From Collinsella aerofaciens (GTDB lineage Bacteria > Actinomycetota > Coriobacteriia > Coriobacteriales > Coriobacteriaceae): a stretch of 64,000 bases of DNA. The stretch lies in the NCBI RefSeq assembly GCF_005844325.1, contig NZ_SPFY01000001.1, positions 1-64,000 on the forward strand, written 5' to 3'. Made by a program: the position numbers and the translations under genes. The notes beneath the pieces were generated by a model. The model did no database searches and was not told the DNA's origin. It saw nothing but the letters and a program-made list of their open reading frames with translations. Below are positions 1 through 10,708 of the stretch, one piece after another (positions within the stretch are counted from its first letter, which is position 1; each line of letters opens with the position of its first letter).

Positions 1-656
1 CCCGCGTGATGCGCGAGGAGGGCCTCGAGGTCGTCTACAACAAGAGGCGCGCCCGGGGCTACAGCTCCTACGCCGGCGAGGTCTCCAAGGCGCCGGAGAA
101 CCTCGTGAGCAGGAATTTCCACGCCGACGAGCCCAACCGGCTGTGGCTCACCGACATCACCGAGTTCAGGCTCCCGGGCGGCGAGAAGGTCTACCTGAGC
201 CCGATCGTCGACTGCTTCGACGGGATGCCCGTCGCCTGGTCGATCGGGCTGCACCCCGACAAGCGCCTCGCGAACTCGAGCCTGCTCAAGGCCTGCGCGG
301 CGAGGCCGGCGGGCGCGCGCACGACGATCCACTCGGACCGGGGCGGCCACTACCGCTGGCCGGAGTGGATCGGGATCTGCGAGGAGAACGGCCTGATCAG
401 GAGCATGTCCGCGAAGGGCTGCAGCCCGGACAACTCGGCCTGCGAGGGCTTCTTCGGGCGCCTCAAGAACGAGTTCTTCCACTACAGGGACTGGGAGGGC
501 GTGACGGCCGAGGAGTTCATGGGAAGGCTCGAGGCCTACCTCGTGTACTATCGTGAGGAGCGGATCAAGAAGTCCCTCGGGTGGCTGAGCCCGATGGAGT
601 ACCGCAGGAAGCTTGGATACGCCTAGGCGCGGTCCAAGAAATCGTCCGCACCCCCA
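1..656 (+). mobile_element. IS3-family insertion sequence, right end (left part outside window)
   Basis: This is the 3' part of an insertion sequence: the DDE transposase gene followed by a short tail. The tail after the stop codon (GGTCCAAGAAATCGTCCGCA, 631-650, then a C-run) ends in CA at 655-656. Read from the other strand, this would be a TG-starting terminal repeat, as in IS3-family elements. The left end, OrfA and any target duplication lie outside the window, so the exact boundary at 656 is inferred. Beyond it the DNA becomes AT-richer and chromosomal. Confidence 0.7.
3..626 (+). CDS. IS3-family transposase OrfB (5' end cut by window edge)
   Basis: Integrase-core transposase that cuts and joins the ends of its insertion sequence. 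The visible 207 residues contain the complete DDE catalytic triad: the Asp of WLTDIT, the Asp of HSDRGG, and the Glu of SACEGFFGRLKNE. The last two are separated by 35 residues, the D(35)E spacing of the IS3/retroviral integrase fold. The frame is open through the first bases of the window, so the GTG-ATG at 6-11 are probably internal codons. It uses AGG arginine codons repeatedly, which neighbouring housekeeping genes almost avoid; this fits recent transfer. In IS3 elements OrfB is usually made as an OrfAB frameshift product, but the upstream part cannot be seen. Confidence 0.9.
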   Translation, partial: RVMREEGLEVVYNKRRARGYSSYAGEVSKAPENLVSRNFHADEPNRLWLTDITEFRLPGGEKVYLSPIVDCFDGMPVAWSIGLHPDKRLANSSLLKACAARPAGARTTIHSDRGGHYRWPEWIGICEENGLIRSMSAKGCSPDNSACEGFFGRLKNEFFHYRDWEGVTAEEFMGRLEAYLVYYREERIKKSLGWLSPMEYRRKLGYA

Positions 657-700
657 TAGTAGTAGCATTTTGATAAAGCGATTTAGCAAAAACATCGCAC

Positions 701-784
701 TTGACCTGCTTTTTTATTGCAGTGGTATCTTCATAAGGTAACCACCTTTACCTACCGTTTACCGCCAGTTTTAGCACGTTTACC
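701..784 (+). promoter_or_regulatory. ppdK upstream region with phased TTTACC repeats
   Basis: This lies in the 250-bp gap between the IS end and ppdK, which holds no gene. TTGACC at 701-706 could be a -35, with TATCTT at 726-731 as a poor -10 (19-bp spacer). Downstream, TTTACC occurs at 747-752, 758-763 and 779-784 in the same orientation, spaced 11 and 21 bp, about one and two helical turns. This suggests an operator. Which promoter is actually used is not clear from the sequence. Confidence 0.35.
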
Positions 785-906
785 AAACCGCGCACCCTCT
801 GCTCAAGCCTGCCCAAAACCCGCCGTATAGTTCCCTCACGGCCCGCATTCGGCGGGTCGATTCGTTACCACGGTCGTGCGCGAGAGCGCATGGAAGGGGA
901 AGTGTC

Positions 907-3657
<2,751 letters not shown>

Positions 3658-3695
3658 CGTTTTGGGTTTAGACGCCTAGCGTAGCCCCCTTCATG

Positions 3696-3723
3696 CCGCC
3701 CGTCTCATTCGCGAGGCGGGCGG
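3696..3723 (+). terminator. Hairpin after ppdK, probable terminator
   Basis: CCGCCCGTCTC and GAGGCGGGCGG form an 11-bp stem with one G-U pair around a 6-nt loop. It starts 38 bp after the ppdK stop. No immediate T-run follows, so termination efficiency is uncertain. Confidence 0.55.
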
Positions 3724-3769
3724 TTATCATGTGCGGGTTTTGTCTTTTTGTCTGCGTAAAAAATTGTTC

Positions 3770-3797
3770 TTGCAGCAGAAACCCGCGCGTGTATACT
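3770..3797 (+). promoter_or_regulatory. rplS promoter
   Basis: TTGCAG (3770-3775), a 16-bp spacer and TATACT (3792-3797) make a near-consensus housekeeping promoter. Transcription would begin near 3804. The ~60-nt leader contains a small hairpin, GTGCCG/CGGCAC (3819-3824 with 3837-3842), just before the ribosome binding site, so it could take part in L19 feedback control; that is inference. Confidence 0.7.
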
Positions 3798-3866
3798 CGA
3801 ATACGTTTGTTCAACTACGTGCCGGCCAAGGTGGTACGGCACCTCTAGAAGAGTAAGGAATTGCAC

Positions 3867-4208
3867 ATGGATTACATCCGCGCAATCGAGCGTCAGCAGA
3901 TCCGCGAGGACATTCCTCAGGTTCGCGTCGCCGACAACGTCAAGGTTCACTACCGCATTAAGGAAGGCGACCGCGAGCGCATCCAGGTCTTCCAGGGCGA
4001 CGTCATCCGCATGGCCGGCGCCGGTGCCCGCGAGACCTTCACTGTCCGCAAGATGTCCTTCGGTGTCGGTGTTGAGCGTACCTTCCCGCTTCACAGCCCC
4101 AAGATCGCCAAGCTCGAGGTCGTTCGTCATGGTCGCGTCCGTCGCGCCAAACTGTACTACCTCCGCGACAAGGTGGGCAAGGCTGCTCGCATCCCCGAGA
4201 AGCGCTAA
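3867..4208 (+). CDS. rplS: 50S ribosomal protein L19
   Basis: Large-subunit protein located at the 30S-50S interface. The 113-residue product matches the L19 family in length and pattern: [15 protein letters not shown] at the N-terminus, then the [22 protein letters not shown] barrel and the [14 protein letters not shown] segment. I place the start at ATG 3867, six bases after TAAGGAA; an upstream in-frame TTG at 3861 lies inside the spacing region and is unlikely. The gene has its own promoter and a strong terminator. The usual trmD/rimM neighbours are absent here. Confidence 0.97.
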   Translation: MDYIRAIERQQIREDIPQVRVADNVKVHYRIKEGDRERIQVFQGDVIRMAGAGARETFTVRKMSFGVGVERTFPLHSPKIAKLEVVRHGRVRRAKLYYLRDKVGKAARIPEKR

Positions 4209-4242
4209 GAAGATCGCAGCGTCTGTCCACTCGTTTGGACGT

Positions 4243-4273
4243 AAGGGTCACCTTCGGGTGGCCCTTCTTTTTA
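4243..4273 (+). terminator. Intrinsic terminator of rplS
   Basis: AAGGGTCACC-TTCG-GGTGGCCCTT followed by CTTTTTAT: a 10-bp stem with a stable UUCG tetraloop and a T-run. Confidence 0.92.
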
Positions 4274-4301
4274 TCTGATTTGCATGCAAGGAGGGCCTGG
4301 T

Positions 4302-5090
4302 ATGGCCAATATGACGAGCTCGGTTTCGGCATCGCAGGTTGCCGGCGAGCTGGCGAGTGCCACGTTCGAGGAGATTCCCGCCCTCGTGGAGCATTATCGC
4401 GAGGATCCGCGCCAGCAGGTGATCAAGGCTTGCGAGCGTGCCCTTAAGCGCCATGCCAAGGAGCTTGCCGAGCGCGAGCGCGTCAACGGCATGTACGAGC
4501 TTATGCATGAGCTCGGCGGTGATGGCGTGGTCGTGGGCGTCGACGAGGTGGGCCGTGGCTCGGTAGCGGGGCCCTTGACCGTGTGTGCCGTGTGCCTTCC
4601 GATGGAGCCGCGCATCTGGGGCATCAACGATTCCAAAAAGCTCACGCCGGCGCGCCGCGAGCTGCTCTCGGTTAAGATTGCCGAGGTGGCGACTGCTATC
4701 GGCTTTTGCCATATCGCTCCTGCAGATATCGATGAGATGGGTATGGCCCGCGCCATCCGCGCTGCCGTTGCGGGTGCGGTGGCCGATACGGGACTTGAAC
4801 CCGACTGCGTCCTCATGGATGGCAACCCCTTGGGCGCCGTTCCCAATGAGCGCGACGTGGTGAAGGGCGATGCCAAGATCGCCTGTATCGCCGCGGCATC
4901 CATCATGGCAAAGGTCACGCGTGACGAGATGATGGTCGAGTACGACGCCGAGTACCCCGAGTACCATCTGGCCGAATCGAAGGGCTATGCGAGCCCCGAG
5001 CACATCGAGGCCATTCGAAAACATGGACTTTGTCCACTGCATCGTGTGAGCTTTTGCGGAAACTTTCTGCAGACTGAGCGCCTTTTCTAG
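4302..5090 (+). CDS. rnhB: Ribonuclease HII
   Basis: Removes RNA primers and misincorporated ribonucleotides from DNA by cutting RNA in RNA-DNA hybrids. The family signature VGVDEVGRGSVAGPL carries the first Asp-Glu pair of the DEDD metal site, followed by NDSKKL. The remaining acidic residues are in VLMDGNP and the segment before CIAAASIMAKVTRD. The start is ATG 4302, six bases after AAGGAGGG. An in-frame ATG at 4284 precedes that Shine-Dalgarno and is rejected. The 262-residue product has an ~80-residue N-terminal segment before the catalytic domain, somewhat longer than E. coli RNase HII (198 residues). Confidence 0.95.
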   Translation: MANMTSSVSASQVAGELASATFEEIPALVEHYREDPRQQVIKACERALKRHAKELAERERVNGMYELMHELGGDGVVVGVDEVGRGSVAGPLTVCAVCLPMEPRIWGINDSKKLTPARRELLSVKIAEVATAIGFCHIAPADIDEMGMARAIRAAVAGAVADTGLEPDCVLMDGNPLGAVPNERDVVKGDAKIACIAAASIMAKVTRDEMMVEYDAEYPEYHLAESKGYASPEHIEAIRKHGLCPLHRVSFCGNFLQTERLF

Positions 5091-5093
5091 GTC

Positions 5094-5114
5094 AATTGTG
5101 GAGACAGGGACCTC
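5094..5114 (+). repeat. Dispersed 21-bp repeat, copy 1 (TTGTGGAGACAGGGACCTC core)
   Basis: A 21-bp sequence beginning four bases after the rnhB stop codon. It matches 62329-62349 at 20 of 21 positions (C/T at one site), in the same orientation. Both copies lie 75-95 bp upstream of a TTTGGTC array. Its function is unknown. Confidence 0.75.
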
Positions 5115-5140
5115 TAGGGTTTTATAAACCTGCTGGTAGC

Positions 5141-5181
5141 GGGCCGTATGCAACAGCATTGCTGCGTACGGCCCTTTTTTT
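5141..5181 (+). terminator. Intrinsic terminator of rnhB
   Basis: GGGCCGTATGCA pairs with TGCGTACGGCCC (one G-U pair) and is followed by seven T residues. Confidence 0.9.
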
Positions 5182-5188
5182 GACGGCA

Positions 5189-5206
5189 TTTGGTCAGCTT
5201 TTGGTT
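5189..5206 (+). promoter_or_regulatory. TTTGGTC direct-repeat operator, site A (yraN-comM-dprA)
   Basis: TTTGGTC (5189-5195), AGCT, TTTGGTT (5200-5206): two heptamers exactly 11 bp apart, ending 73 bp before the yraN ATG. The 18-mer differs from the site upstream of comEA at one base. No good -35/-10 pair follows it, which would suit an activator-dependent promoter. No known regulator is recognised. Confidence 0.75.
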
Positions 5207-5279
5207 TGCTTCCTGTACTTACCCGCATGAAAGGTGCCCTCATCATCGGGGCAATGCAGTGTGCGGGAAAGGAGACCCC

Positions 5280-5765
5280 ATGAGTGCCGCAAGCAAAAAG
5301 AGCAAGACGCAGCAGCTCAAGGAGCGTTGGGAAAACGGCGAGCTCGACTGCGGGGCGATGACGCCCGAGTTTATCAAGGGACTCAGTCCCCGTGAGCTGG
5401 GCATGCTGGGCGAGCTGATCACCATCGACTACTTTAACGAGCGCGGCTACACCTTGCTGGAGCAGGGTTATCGTTGCACCGAGGGCGAGGCCGATCTGGT
5501 GCTGCTCGATGAGCTTGACGATGTCGTGGTGATGGCCGAGGTCAAGACCAGGCGCGTCGCCCTGGATTGCACCACGCGGGTCTTTCCCGAGGAGGCCGTG
5601 GATGCCCAAAAGCAGCGTCGGTATCGCCGTATCGCAAGTTGCTATCTCATGGAGCACTATCCGCTCAAGGCGATCCGCTTCGATGCAGTGGGTGTCACCA
5701 TTCGCGGCGGGCATATCGCCGAGATCGAGCATCAGTACAACGCGTTCGATTGGCAGGTGTCGTGA
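5280..5765 (+). CDS. yraN: YraN/UPF0102 endonuclease-like protein
   Basis: Member of the UPF0102 family, which has a restriction-endonuclease-like fold. In the family the catalytic core is G-E-[IV]-D followed by [EQ]-V-K. Here these are seen as EGEADLVLLDE and AEVKTRR, preceded by GELITIDYFNERGYTLLEQGYR. Its exact role is unsettled; genomic linkage to comM and dprA, as here, suggests processing of incoming DNA. The ATG at 5280 follows AAAGGAGA with ideal spacing; an earlier in-frame GTG at 5190 lies inside the TTTGGTC operator. The stop overlaps the comM start by one base (TGATG), so the two are translationally coupled. Confidence 0.85.
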   Translation: MSAASKKSKTQQLKERWENGELDCGAMTPEFIKGLSPRELGMLGELITIDYFNERGYTLLEQGYRCTEGEADLVLLDELDDVVVMAEVKTRRVALDCTTRVFPEEAVDAQKQRRYRRIASCYLMEHYPLKAIRFDAVGVTIRGGHIAEIEHQYNAFDWQVS

Positions 5766-7288
5766 TGGCGTTCGAGACGTTTGCCGTTCACGCGGCCTGC
5801 ATCCGCGGCGTCGAGGCGATTCACGTCACGGTCGAGGTCTCGCTTGCCGGCGGCGTTCCGGGCATTCAGATGCTCGGCATCCCGAGTATGGAGGTGATGG
5901 AGTCACGCGGTCGTATTCGCTGCGCGATGCGCTCCGCCGGGTTCGAGATCCCGCGCTCGGGCATTACCGTTAACCTGGCACCCGGCGATATCCGCAAGAC
6001 CGGTAGCGGCTTTGACCTGCCCATCGCCATCGCGGTTCTAGCGGCCGATGAGCAGATTCCCCGTGACAACCTCGATCGCTGCCTTATCGCAGGTGAGCTT
6101 GGTCTGGACGGTACGGTGCTTCCCGTCAAGGGCGAGGTGGCGTTTCAGCTATTGGCTCGCGACATGGGGCTGTCTTTTATCGCCGGCAGGTCCGACCAGC
6201 ATGTGCCACTCGCGGGCGTAGATTGCGGCTTTATCGACCATCTGTCTCAGCTTGCTCACGGCATGGGCGATGCCGCACGGCACTACTTGGATTCCGAGGG
6301 TGTCGAGGCGACCTTTGAGCCCGAGCTCGACTATGCAGACGTGCTGGGGCAGGAAGTCGCTAAACGCGGCATGGCGCTTGCGGCGGCAGGAGAACTCGGC
6401 TTGCTCATGATCGGGTCTCCGGGATCGGGCAAGACGATGCTCGCACGCCGTATGACCGGCATCCTGCCCGAGCTTTCCGTTGAGGATCAGCAGGAGGCAC
6501 TGTGCATCCATTCGGTTTTGGGTGAGAACATTGATGGCTTGTTGGCGGGGCACCGCCCCTTCCGCAGTCCCCACCACAGTATTTCGACCGCAGGCCTTAT
6601 CGGCGGCGGGCGCCCGGTGCACCCGGGTGAGATCAGCCTTGCTCATGGCGGCGTGCTCTTTTTGGACGAGCTTGCCGAGTTTCCCACTGGCGTGCTGCAG
6701 ACGCTGCGTCAGCCCATCGAGCGTGGCTACGTGAGGATCGTACGCGTCGACGGGGCTTTTACCTTCCCGTCGCGCTTTCAGCTGCTGGCTGCGAGCAATC
6801 CCTGCCCCTGCGGCTTTTTGGGCGATCGCGAGGTACCGTGTCGCTGCTCGGCGGCGATGGTCGAGCGCTATCGGTCTAAACTGCGCGGTCCCTTGGCCGA
6901 CCGTATCGACATGATGATCGATGTGACCCGTCCCGACCCTCAAGTGATTATCGAGGGTGCGGAGGGTATGTCGTCGGCCGAGTTACGTGACTACGTTGTG
7001 CGCGGTCGTGCCTTTCGCGCCTGGCGCGAGTTCCGTATGGACGATGCGGATGCCGAGGCCGAGGATGACGAGACGCGGTCTATTGACGGCGTCGTTTCGA
7101 CCTTCGAGCTCGATGATGCTGCCGAGAAATGCGTACTTGGCCTATCCAAACGCACGCATCTCACGGGCCGCGGCATCGTACGCCTGGTGCGTATCGCGCG
7201 TACAATCGCTGACGTCGCCGAGAGCGAGCAAGTGACGCAGGACCACGTGCTCGAGGCGGCGATGTACCAGGGAAGGAGGGACCAATGA
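5765..7288 (+). CDS. comM: ComM/YifB-family AAA+ ATPase (branch-migration helicase)
   Basis: Magnesium-chelatase-like AAA+ protein. In Vibrio and other transformable bacteria, ComM is a hexameric helicase that extends homologous joints during natural transformation. The 507-residue product has the N-terminal ChlI-like domain (about 20-150, with GVPGIQMLGIP), Walker A GSPGSGKT (217-224), Walker B LFLDE (Asp301-Glu302), and the C-terminal chelatase domain with SNPCPCGFLGD. It is the middle gene of yraN-comM-dprA, overlapping yraN by one base and dprA by four. Its position behind the site-A repeats and next to dprA supports a role in transformation. Confidence 0.93.
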   Translation: MAFETFAVHAACIRGVEAIHVTVEVSLAGGVPGIQMLGIPSMEVMESRGRIRCAMRSAGFEIPRSGITVNLAPGDIRKTGSGFDLPIAIAVLAADEQIPRDNLDRCLIAGELGLDGTVLPVKGEVAFQLLARDMGLSFIAGRSDQHVPLAGVDCGFIDHLSQLAHGMGDAARHYLDSEGVEATFEPELDYADVLGQEVAKRGMALAAAGELGLLMIGSPGSGKTMLARRMTGILPELSVEDQQEALCIHSVLGENIDGLLAGHRPFRSPHHSISTAGLIGGGRPVHPGEISLAHGGVLFLDELAEFPTGVLQTLRQPIERGYVRIVRVDGAFTFPSRFQLLAASNPCPCGFLGDREVPCRCSAAMVERYRSKLRGPLADRIDMMIDVTRPDPQVIIEGAEGMSSAELRDYVVRGRAFRAWREFRMDDADAEAEDDETRSIDGVVSTFELDDAAEKCVLGLSKRTHLTGRGIVRLVRIARTIADVAESEQVTQDHVLEAAMYQGRRDQ

Positions 7289-8220
7289 TAGCTGAGGGGA
7301 CCTTCGAGCTGCATCCAGGTGATGCGTTGTATCCCGAGAGCGTTTTGGAGCTATCTGATGTACCCCAGACGCTCTATGTGCGCGGCAACCCCGAGGTGCT
7401 TTCGACGCCCGCGCTCTCCATCATCGGTGCGCGAAAGGCCTCGCCGTATGGTCTTGCCGTGGCAGAGCTTGCGGCGAAGGTGGCGGTTGAGGCGGGAGTG
7501 ACGGTAGTTTCGGGCGGTGCGGTCGGTTGTGACCAGGCCTCGGGTTGGGCTGCGGTCAACGCCGGCGGCAAACACGTCGTGGTGCTGGGGACGGGCGCCG
7601 ACGTGGTCTACCCGCGTTCGAGCGCGGGGCTTATTACGCGCACGCTCGATACGGGCGGCGCGGTCGTGTCGATCTCTCCGTGGGGCATGGGTCCGCGCAA
7701 GTTTGCCTTTCCGCGTCGCAATCGCGTGATCGCGGCCCTGTCGCAAGCCCTCTTTGTATCCGAGGCGGGTATGCCTTCCGGGACGTTTTCTACAGCCGAG
7801 GCTACTATGGATTTGGGGCGCGAACTTCTTGCCGTGCCGGGGTCGATCCTATCGCCCGAGTCGCGTGGCACGAATTACCTCATTGCGAACGGTGCCTGCT
7901 GCATTGTCGACGAGGAGTCCATCGAGATGGCTATCTCTCGCATATACGGCACCCTGCGCTACTCGCGCCCCGATGCTCCCGGCATTGCCGACCTGAATCC
8001 AACACAGCAGACCGTGATGCATGCGCTCATCGCCTCTCCGCTCAAGGTCGACGACATCGCGGCGCTCGTCTCACTCGATGCTGTCGGCGTACTCAAACTC
8101 TTGGGTTCGCTTGAACTCGAGGGCCTTATCGAGCGCATGATGGATGGAAGGTATGCGCCCTCCAAGTTTGCCCTTCACGCCCAGACGCCCTTCGGTCACA
8201 ATGGAAAACGTGTCAATTAG
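7285..8220 (+). CDS. dprA: DNA-processing protein DprA
   Basis: Binds incoming single-stranded DNA during natural transformation and loads RecA onto it. The 311-residue product contains the Rossmann-like DprA domain: SIIGARKASPYG, VSGGAVGCDQAS (usual form GxARGxDxxAH, here diverged), FPRRNR and GTFSTAEA. A C-terminal winged-helix segment spans about 240-300. It lacks the long N-terminal SAM domain of some relatives. The ATG overlaps the comM stop (ATGA) and is preceded by GGAAGGAGGG. Along with comEA, comEC, comM and recA elsewhere in the window, it forms most of an uptake-to-recombination pathway. Confidence 0.94.
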   Translation: MIAEGTFELHPGDALYPESVLELSDVPQTLYVRGNPEVLSTPALSIIGARKASPYGLAVAELAAKVAVEAGVTVVSGGAVGCDQASGWAAVNAGGKHVVVLGTGADVVYPRSSAGLITRTLDTGGAVVSISPWGMGPRKFAFPRRNRVIAALSQALFVSEAGMPSGTFSTAEATMDLGRELLAVPGSILSPESRGTNYLIANGACCIVDEESIEMAISRIYGTLRYSRPDAPGIADLNPTQQTVMHALIASPLKVDDIAALVSLDAVGVLKLLGSLELEGLIERMMDGRYAPSKFALHAQTPFGHNGKRVN

Positions 8221-8234
8221 AAAGGTGTTTGTAG

Positions 8235-9572
8235 ATGCAGTTCGATCAGGTGACGGTTATCGGTGGCGGTCTGGCGGGTTCGGAATGCGCGATCCAGCTG
8301 GCAGACCGCGGGTTTGCCGTAAAGCTGTGCGAGATGCGCCCCCAGGTGAGCTCCCCGGCTCACCATACCGATCACCTGGCAGAGCTCGTCTGCTCCAATT
8401 CGTTTAAGTCGACCCGTCCGGATTCCGCGGCTGGTTTGCTGAAGGCCGAGCTTGAGCGCATGGGTTCAGTCCTGCTCGACTGCGCCCATCGCGCTGCTGT
8501 TCCCGCTGGTGGCGCCCTGGCGGTCGACCGTGTTACATTCTCCGAGCTCGTCGAGGCTGAGGTTGCCGCCCGCCCCAATATCGAGGTCGTTCACGGCGAG
8601 GTCACCCAGATCCCCGAGGGCCACGTGGTCATTGCCGCGGGCCCGCTGTGTTCACCGGCGCTGAGCGAAGAGGTCATGAAGCTCGTCGGTGGCGACGCCC
8701 TTGCGTTCTTCGATGCCGCGGCGCCGATCGTCGATGCCTCCACGCTCGATATGGACGTGCTGTTTTCGCAGTCGCGCTACGAGGAGCAGGGGAGCGGCGA
8801 CTATCTCAACGCTCCGCTCAACAAGGAGGAGTACGAGGCCTTTATCGAGGCGCTCACCACGGCCGACCGCGTGGTGCTCAAGGACTTTGAGGGCGGCGAT
8901 CTGTTCCAGGCCTGCCAGCCTGCCGAGGAGGTTGCGCGCACCGGCAAGGACGCCATTCGCTTTGGCGCCATGAAGCCCGTCGGCCTCACCGACCCGCGTA
9001 CCGGACGTCGCCCTTGGGCGGCGATTCAGCTGCGTGCCGAGAACAAGGAGAAGACCGCCTATAACCTGGTGGGCTTCCAGACCAACCTGACCTTTGGCGA
9101 GCAGAAGCGCGTCTTCCATATGGTGCCGGGCCTGGAGAACGCTGAGTTCTTCCGCTACGGTGTCATGCACCGCAATACCTTTGTCGACGCCCCGCACGTG
9201 CTCGATGGCACCTTTGCCGTGCCCGGTACCGGCGTGCGCCTGGCCGGTCAGATCACCGGCACCGAGGGGTACATGGAAGCCGTGGCGACCGGTCTGCTCG
9301 CGGCGCTCAACACCTATGCAGAGGCTATCGGCGCCGATTCCGTCGAGTTGCCCCGCGTGGGCGCCCTGGGCGCGCTCGTGGGCTATGCGACCGATCCTGC
9401 CACCGTGGGCTACCAGCCCATGCATGTCAACTTTGGCCTGGTGCCGCCGCTCGAGGACGGTAAGCGTCGCAGCAAGCGCGACCGCTACCAGGCCTATGCG
9501 GACCGTGCGCTTGAGGCCCTTGATGCCTATCTGGCCACTCGCCCCGATCTGTTTGGAGGCGACCGGTCATAG
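8235..9572 (+). CDS. trmFO: tRNA (uracil-5-)-methyltransferase TrmFO (folate- and FAD-dependent)
   Basis: Makes m5U54 in the T-loop of tRNA using methylenetetrahydrofolate and reduced FAD instead of SAM. The N-terminal dinucleotide-binding motif GGGLAGSE lies at residues 10-17. The conserved ELVCSNSFKS holds the catalytic Cys53, at the same position as in B. subtilis TrmFO. Later segments MKPVGLTDPRTG and QITGTEGYMEA are typical of the family. The 445-residue length is normal. It starts 15 bp after dprA with AGAAAGG upstream, and it is followed by xerC exactly as in Bacillus. Confidence 0.96.
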   Translation: MQFDQVTVIGGGLAGSECAIQLADRGFAVKLCEMRPQVSSPAHHTDHLAELVCSNSFKSTRPDSAAGLLKAELERMGSVLLDCAHRAAVPAGGALAVDRVTFSELVEAEVAARPNIEVVHGEVTQIPEGHVVIAAGPLCSPALSEEVMKLVGGDALAFFDAAAPIVDASTLDMDVLFSQSRYEEQGSGDYLNAPLNKEEYEAFIEALTTADRVVLKDFEGGDLFQACQPAEEVARTGKDAIRFGAMKPVGLTDPRTGRRPWAAIQLRAENKEKTAYNLVGFQTNLTFGEQKRVFHMVPGLENAEFFRYGVMHRNTFVDAPHVLDGTFAVPGTGVRLAGQITGTEGYMEAVATGLLAALNTYAEAIGADSVELPRVGALGALVGYATDPATVGYQPMHVNFGLVPPLEDGKRRSKRDRYQAYADRALEALDAYLATRPDLFGGDRS

Positions 9573-10489
9573 CCTTTGACCTGTACGATGCCGTCGACTC
9601 GTTTATCGCCTATATCGCACGTGTCGAGGGACTTTCTCCCAACACGGTGACGGCCTATGGCTCGAGGCTGGAGCGCTTTGCTTCCTGGTGCGAGCGCGAG
9701 GATATCGATGCTTTCGCTGCCGACGTGCGCACCATTCGTCGCTATCTTGCCGAGCTTTCGCGTGAACAGGTGGCTCCCCGAACGCTTGCGGCGCATCTGT
9801 CTGCCATTCGCTCGCTCTATCGGTGGATGACTGCCGAGGGGATTATCGAGGGTGATGCGGTCTCGGCGATCGCATCGCCCAAGCTGCCGCGCGACCTGCC
9901 GGGCGTCCTTACGACCCAGCAGGTCGAGGCGCTGCTCAAGACGCCTGATACCTCGACGCCCGCGGGACTGCGCGATGCGGCGATGCTCGAGCTGCTCTAT
10001 GCCTCGGGTGCTCGTATCTCTGAGCTCGCAGCACTCAATGTGGAGTCCATCGCTTGGTCCGAATGCACGCTGCGCCTGTGGGGCAAGGGGGGCAAGGAAC
10101 GTATCGTCCCTCTGTATCGTCGTGCGCTCGAAGTGACGCGTCTCTATATTGAGGAGGGGAGGCCGGAGTTGCTCGCTCAGGCAAAGCGCCGTGACCTCGC
10201 TACCGGGCCGCATCCGCTGCTTGTATCGGCGCGCGGCAACCGCATGAGCGCCGCCATGCTCCGGCGGCGGTTCCATACGCTGGCGACGCGCGCCGGCATT
10301 CCGGCCGACATCGCCCCGCATGCGATGCGCCATACCTTTGCGACCGACTTGCTCGAGGGCGGTGCGGACCTGCGCTCGGTTCAAGAGCTGCTGGGTCATG
10401 CGAGCCTGTCCACGACGCAGATCTACACGCATCTCACACCCGATCGGCTTAAGCGGGCTGTGGCTCAAGCCCATCCCCGCGGCGAATAG
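9569..10489 (+). CDS. xerC: Tyrosine recombinase XerC, N-terminus apparently from a non-canonical ATA start
   Basis: Site-specific recombinase resolving chromosome dimers at dif. The catalytic residues are all visible: Arg in GARISELAAL, Lys in GKGGKERIVPL, HAMRHTF (His-x-x-Arg), LLGHASLS and the nucleophile in TQIYTHL. The first canonical start in frame is GTG 9647, but that would remove the conserved opening of the SAM-like core-binding domain. In-frame codons upstream read AFDLYDAVDSFIAYIARVEG followed by LSPNT, a typical Xer N-terminus. The best-placed codon is ATA 9569, nine bases after GGAGG (9555-9559) and overlapping the trmFO stop as ATAG. With it the protein is 306 residues, the normal length. 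Synteny with trmFO favours XerC over XerD. Confidence 0.85.
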   Translation: MAFDLYDAVDSFIAYIARVEGLSPNTVTAYGSRLERFASWCEREDIDAFAADVRTIRRYLAELSREQVAPRTLAAHLSAIRSLYRWMTAEGIIEGDAVSAIASPKLPRDLPGVLTTQQVEALLKTPDTSTPAGLRDAAMLELLYASGARISELAALNVESIAWSECTLRLWGKGGKERIVPLYRRALEVTRLYIEEGRPELLAQAKRRDLATGPHPLLVSARGNRMSAAMLRRRFHTLATRAGIPADIAPHAMRHTFATDLLEGGADLRSVQELLGHASLSTTQIYTHLTPDRLKRAVAQAHPRGE

Positions 10490-10538
10490 TGGCTGGGACG
10501 TCCCGCGCCGCACTCAGGTGTGTGGTTTTGATTGCGGG

Positions 10539-10567
10539 TTGGCAGGAGGAAGCATTCCTGCTATCAT
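10539..10567 (+). promoter_or_regulatory. rpsB promoter
   Basis: TTGGCA (10539-10544), a 17-bp spacer and TATCAT (10562-10567). Transcription would start near 10574, giving a leader of about 135 nt. Confidence 0.75.
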
Positions 10568-10573
10568 TCATCG

Positions 10574-10708
10574 GGTTGCTTCACGGCAACATGTTTTTAT
10601 CACGCACGCGCGGCTACTTCATACCGTGGTGCCCGGGCTTTGGTAGCACATGTCCGGGTTGGTTTTGGAGGATGACCCCGCGCGGAGGCAAACCACAGGA
10701 GGTTTAAC
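10574..10708 (+). promoter_or_regulatory. rpsB 5' leader, possible S2 autoregulatory RNA
   Basis: A long G/C-rich leader without an ORF, ending in AGGAGGT five bases before the rpsB ATG. In many bacteria S2 represses its own rpsB-tsf mRNA through such a leader. The structural element itself is not resolved by eye, so this is inference from length and context. Confidence 0.4.

Noticed and set aside
5190..5279. Upstream GTG start for yraN extending 30 codons
   Set aside because: The extension lies on the TTTGGTC operator and terminator-proximal DNA, while ATG 5280 has an ideal Shine-Dalgarno.
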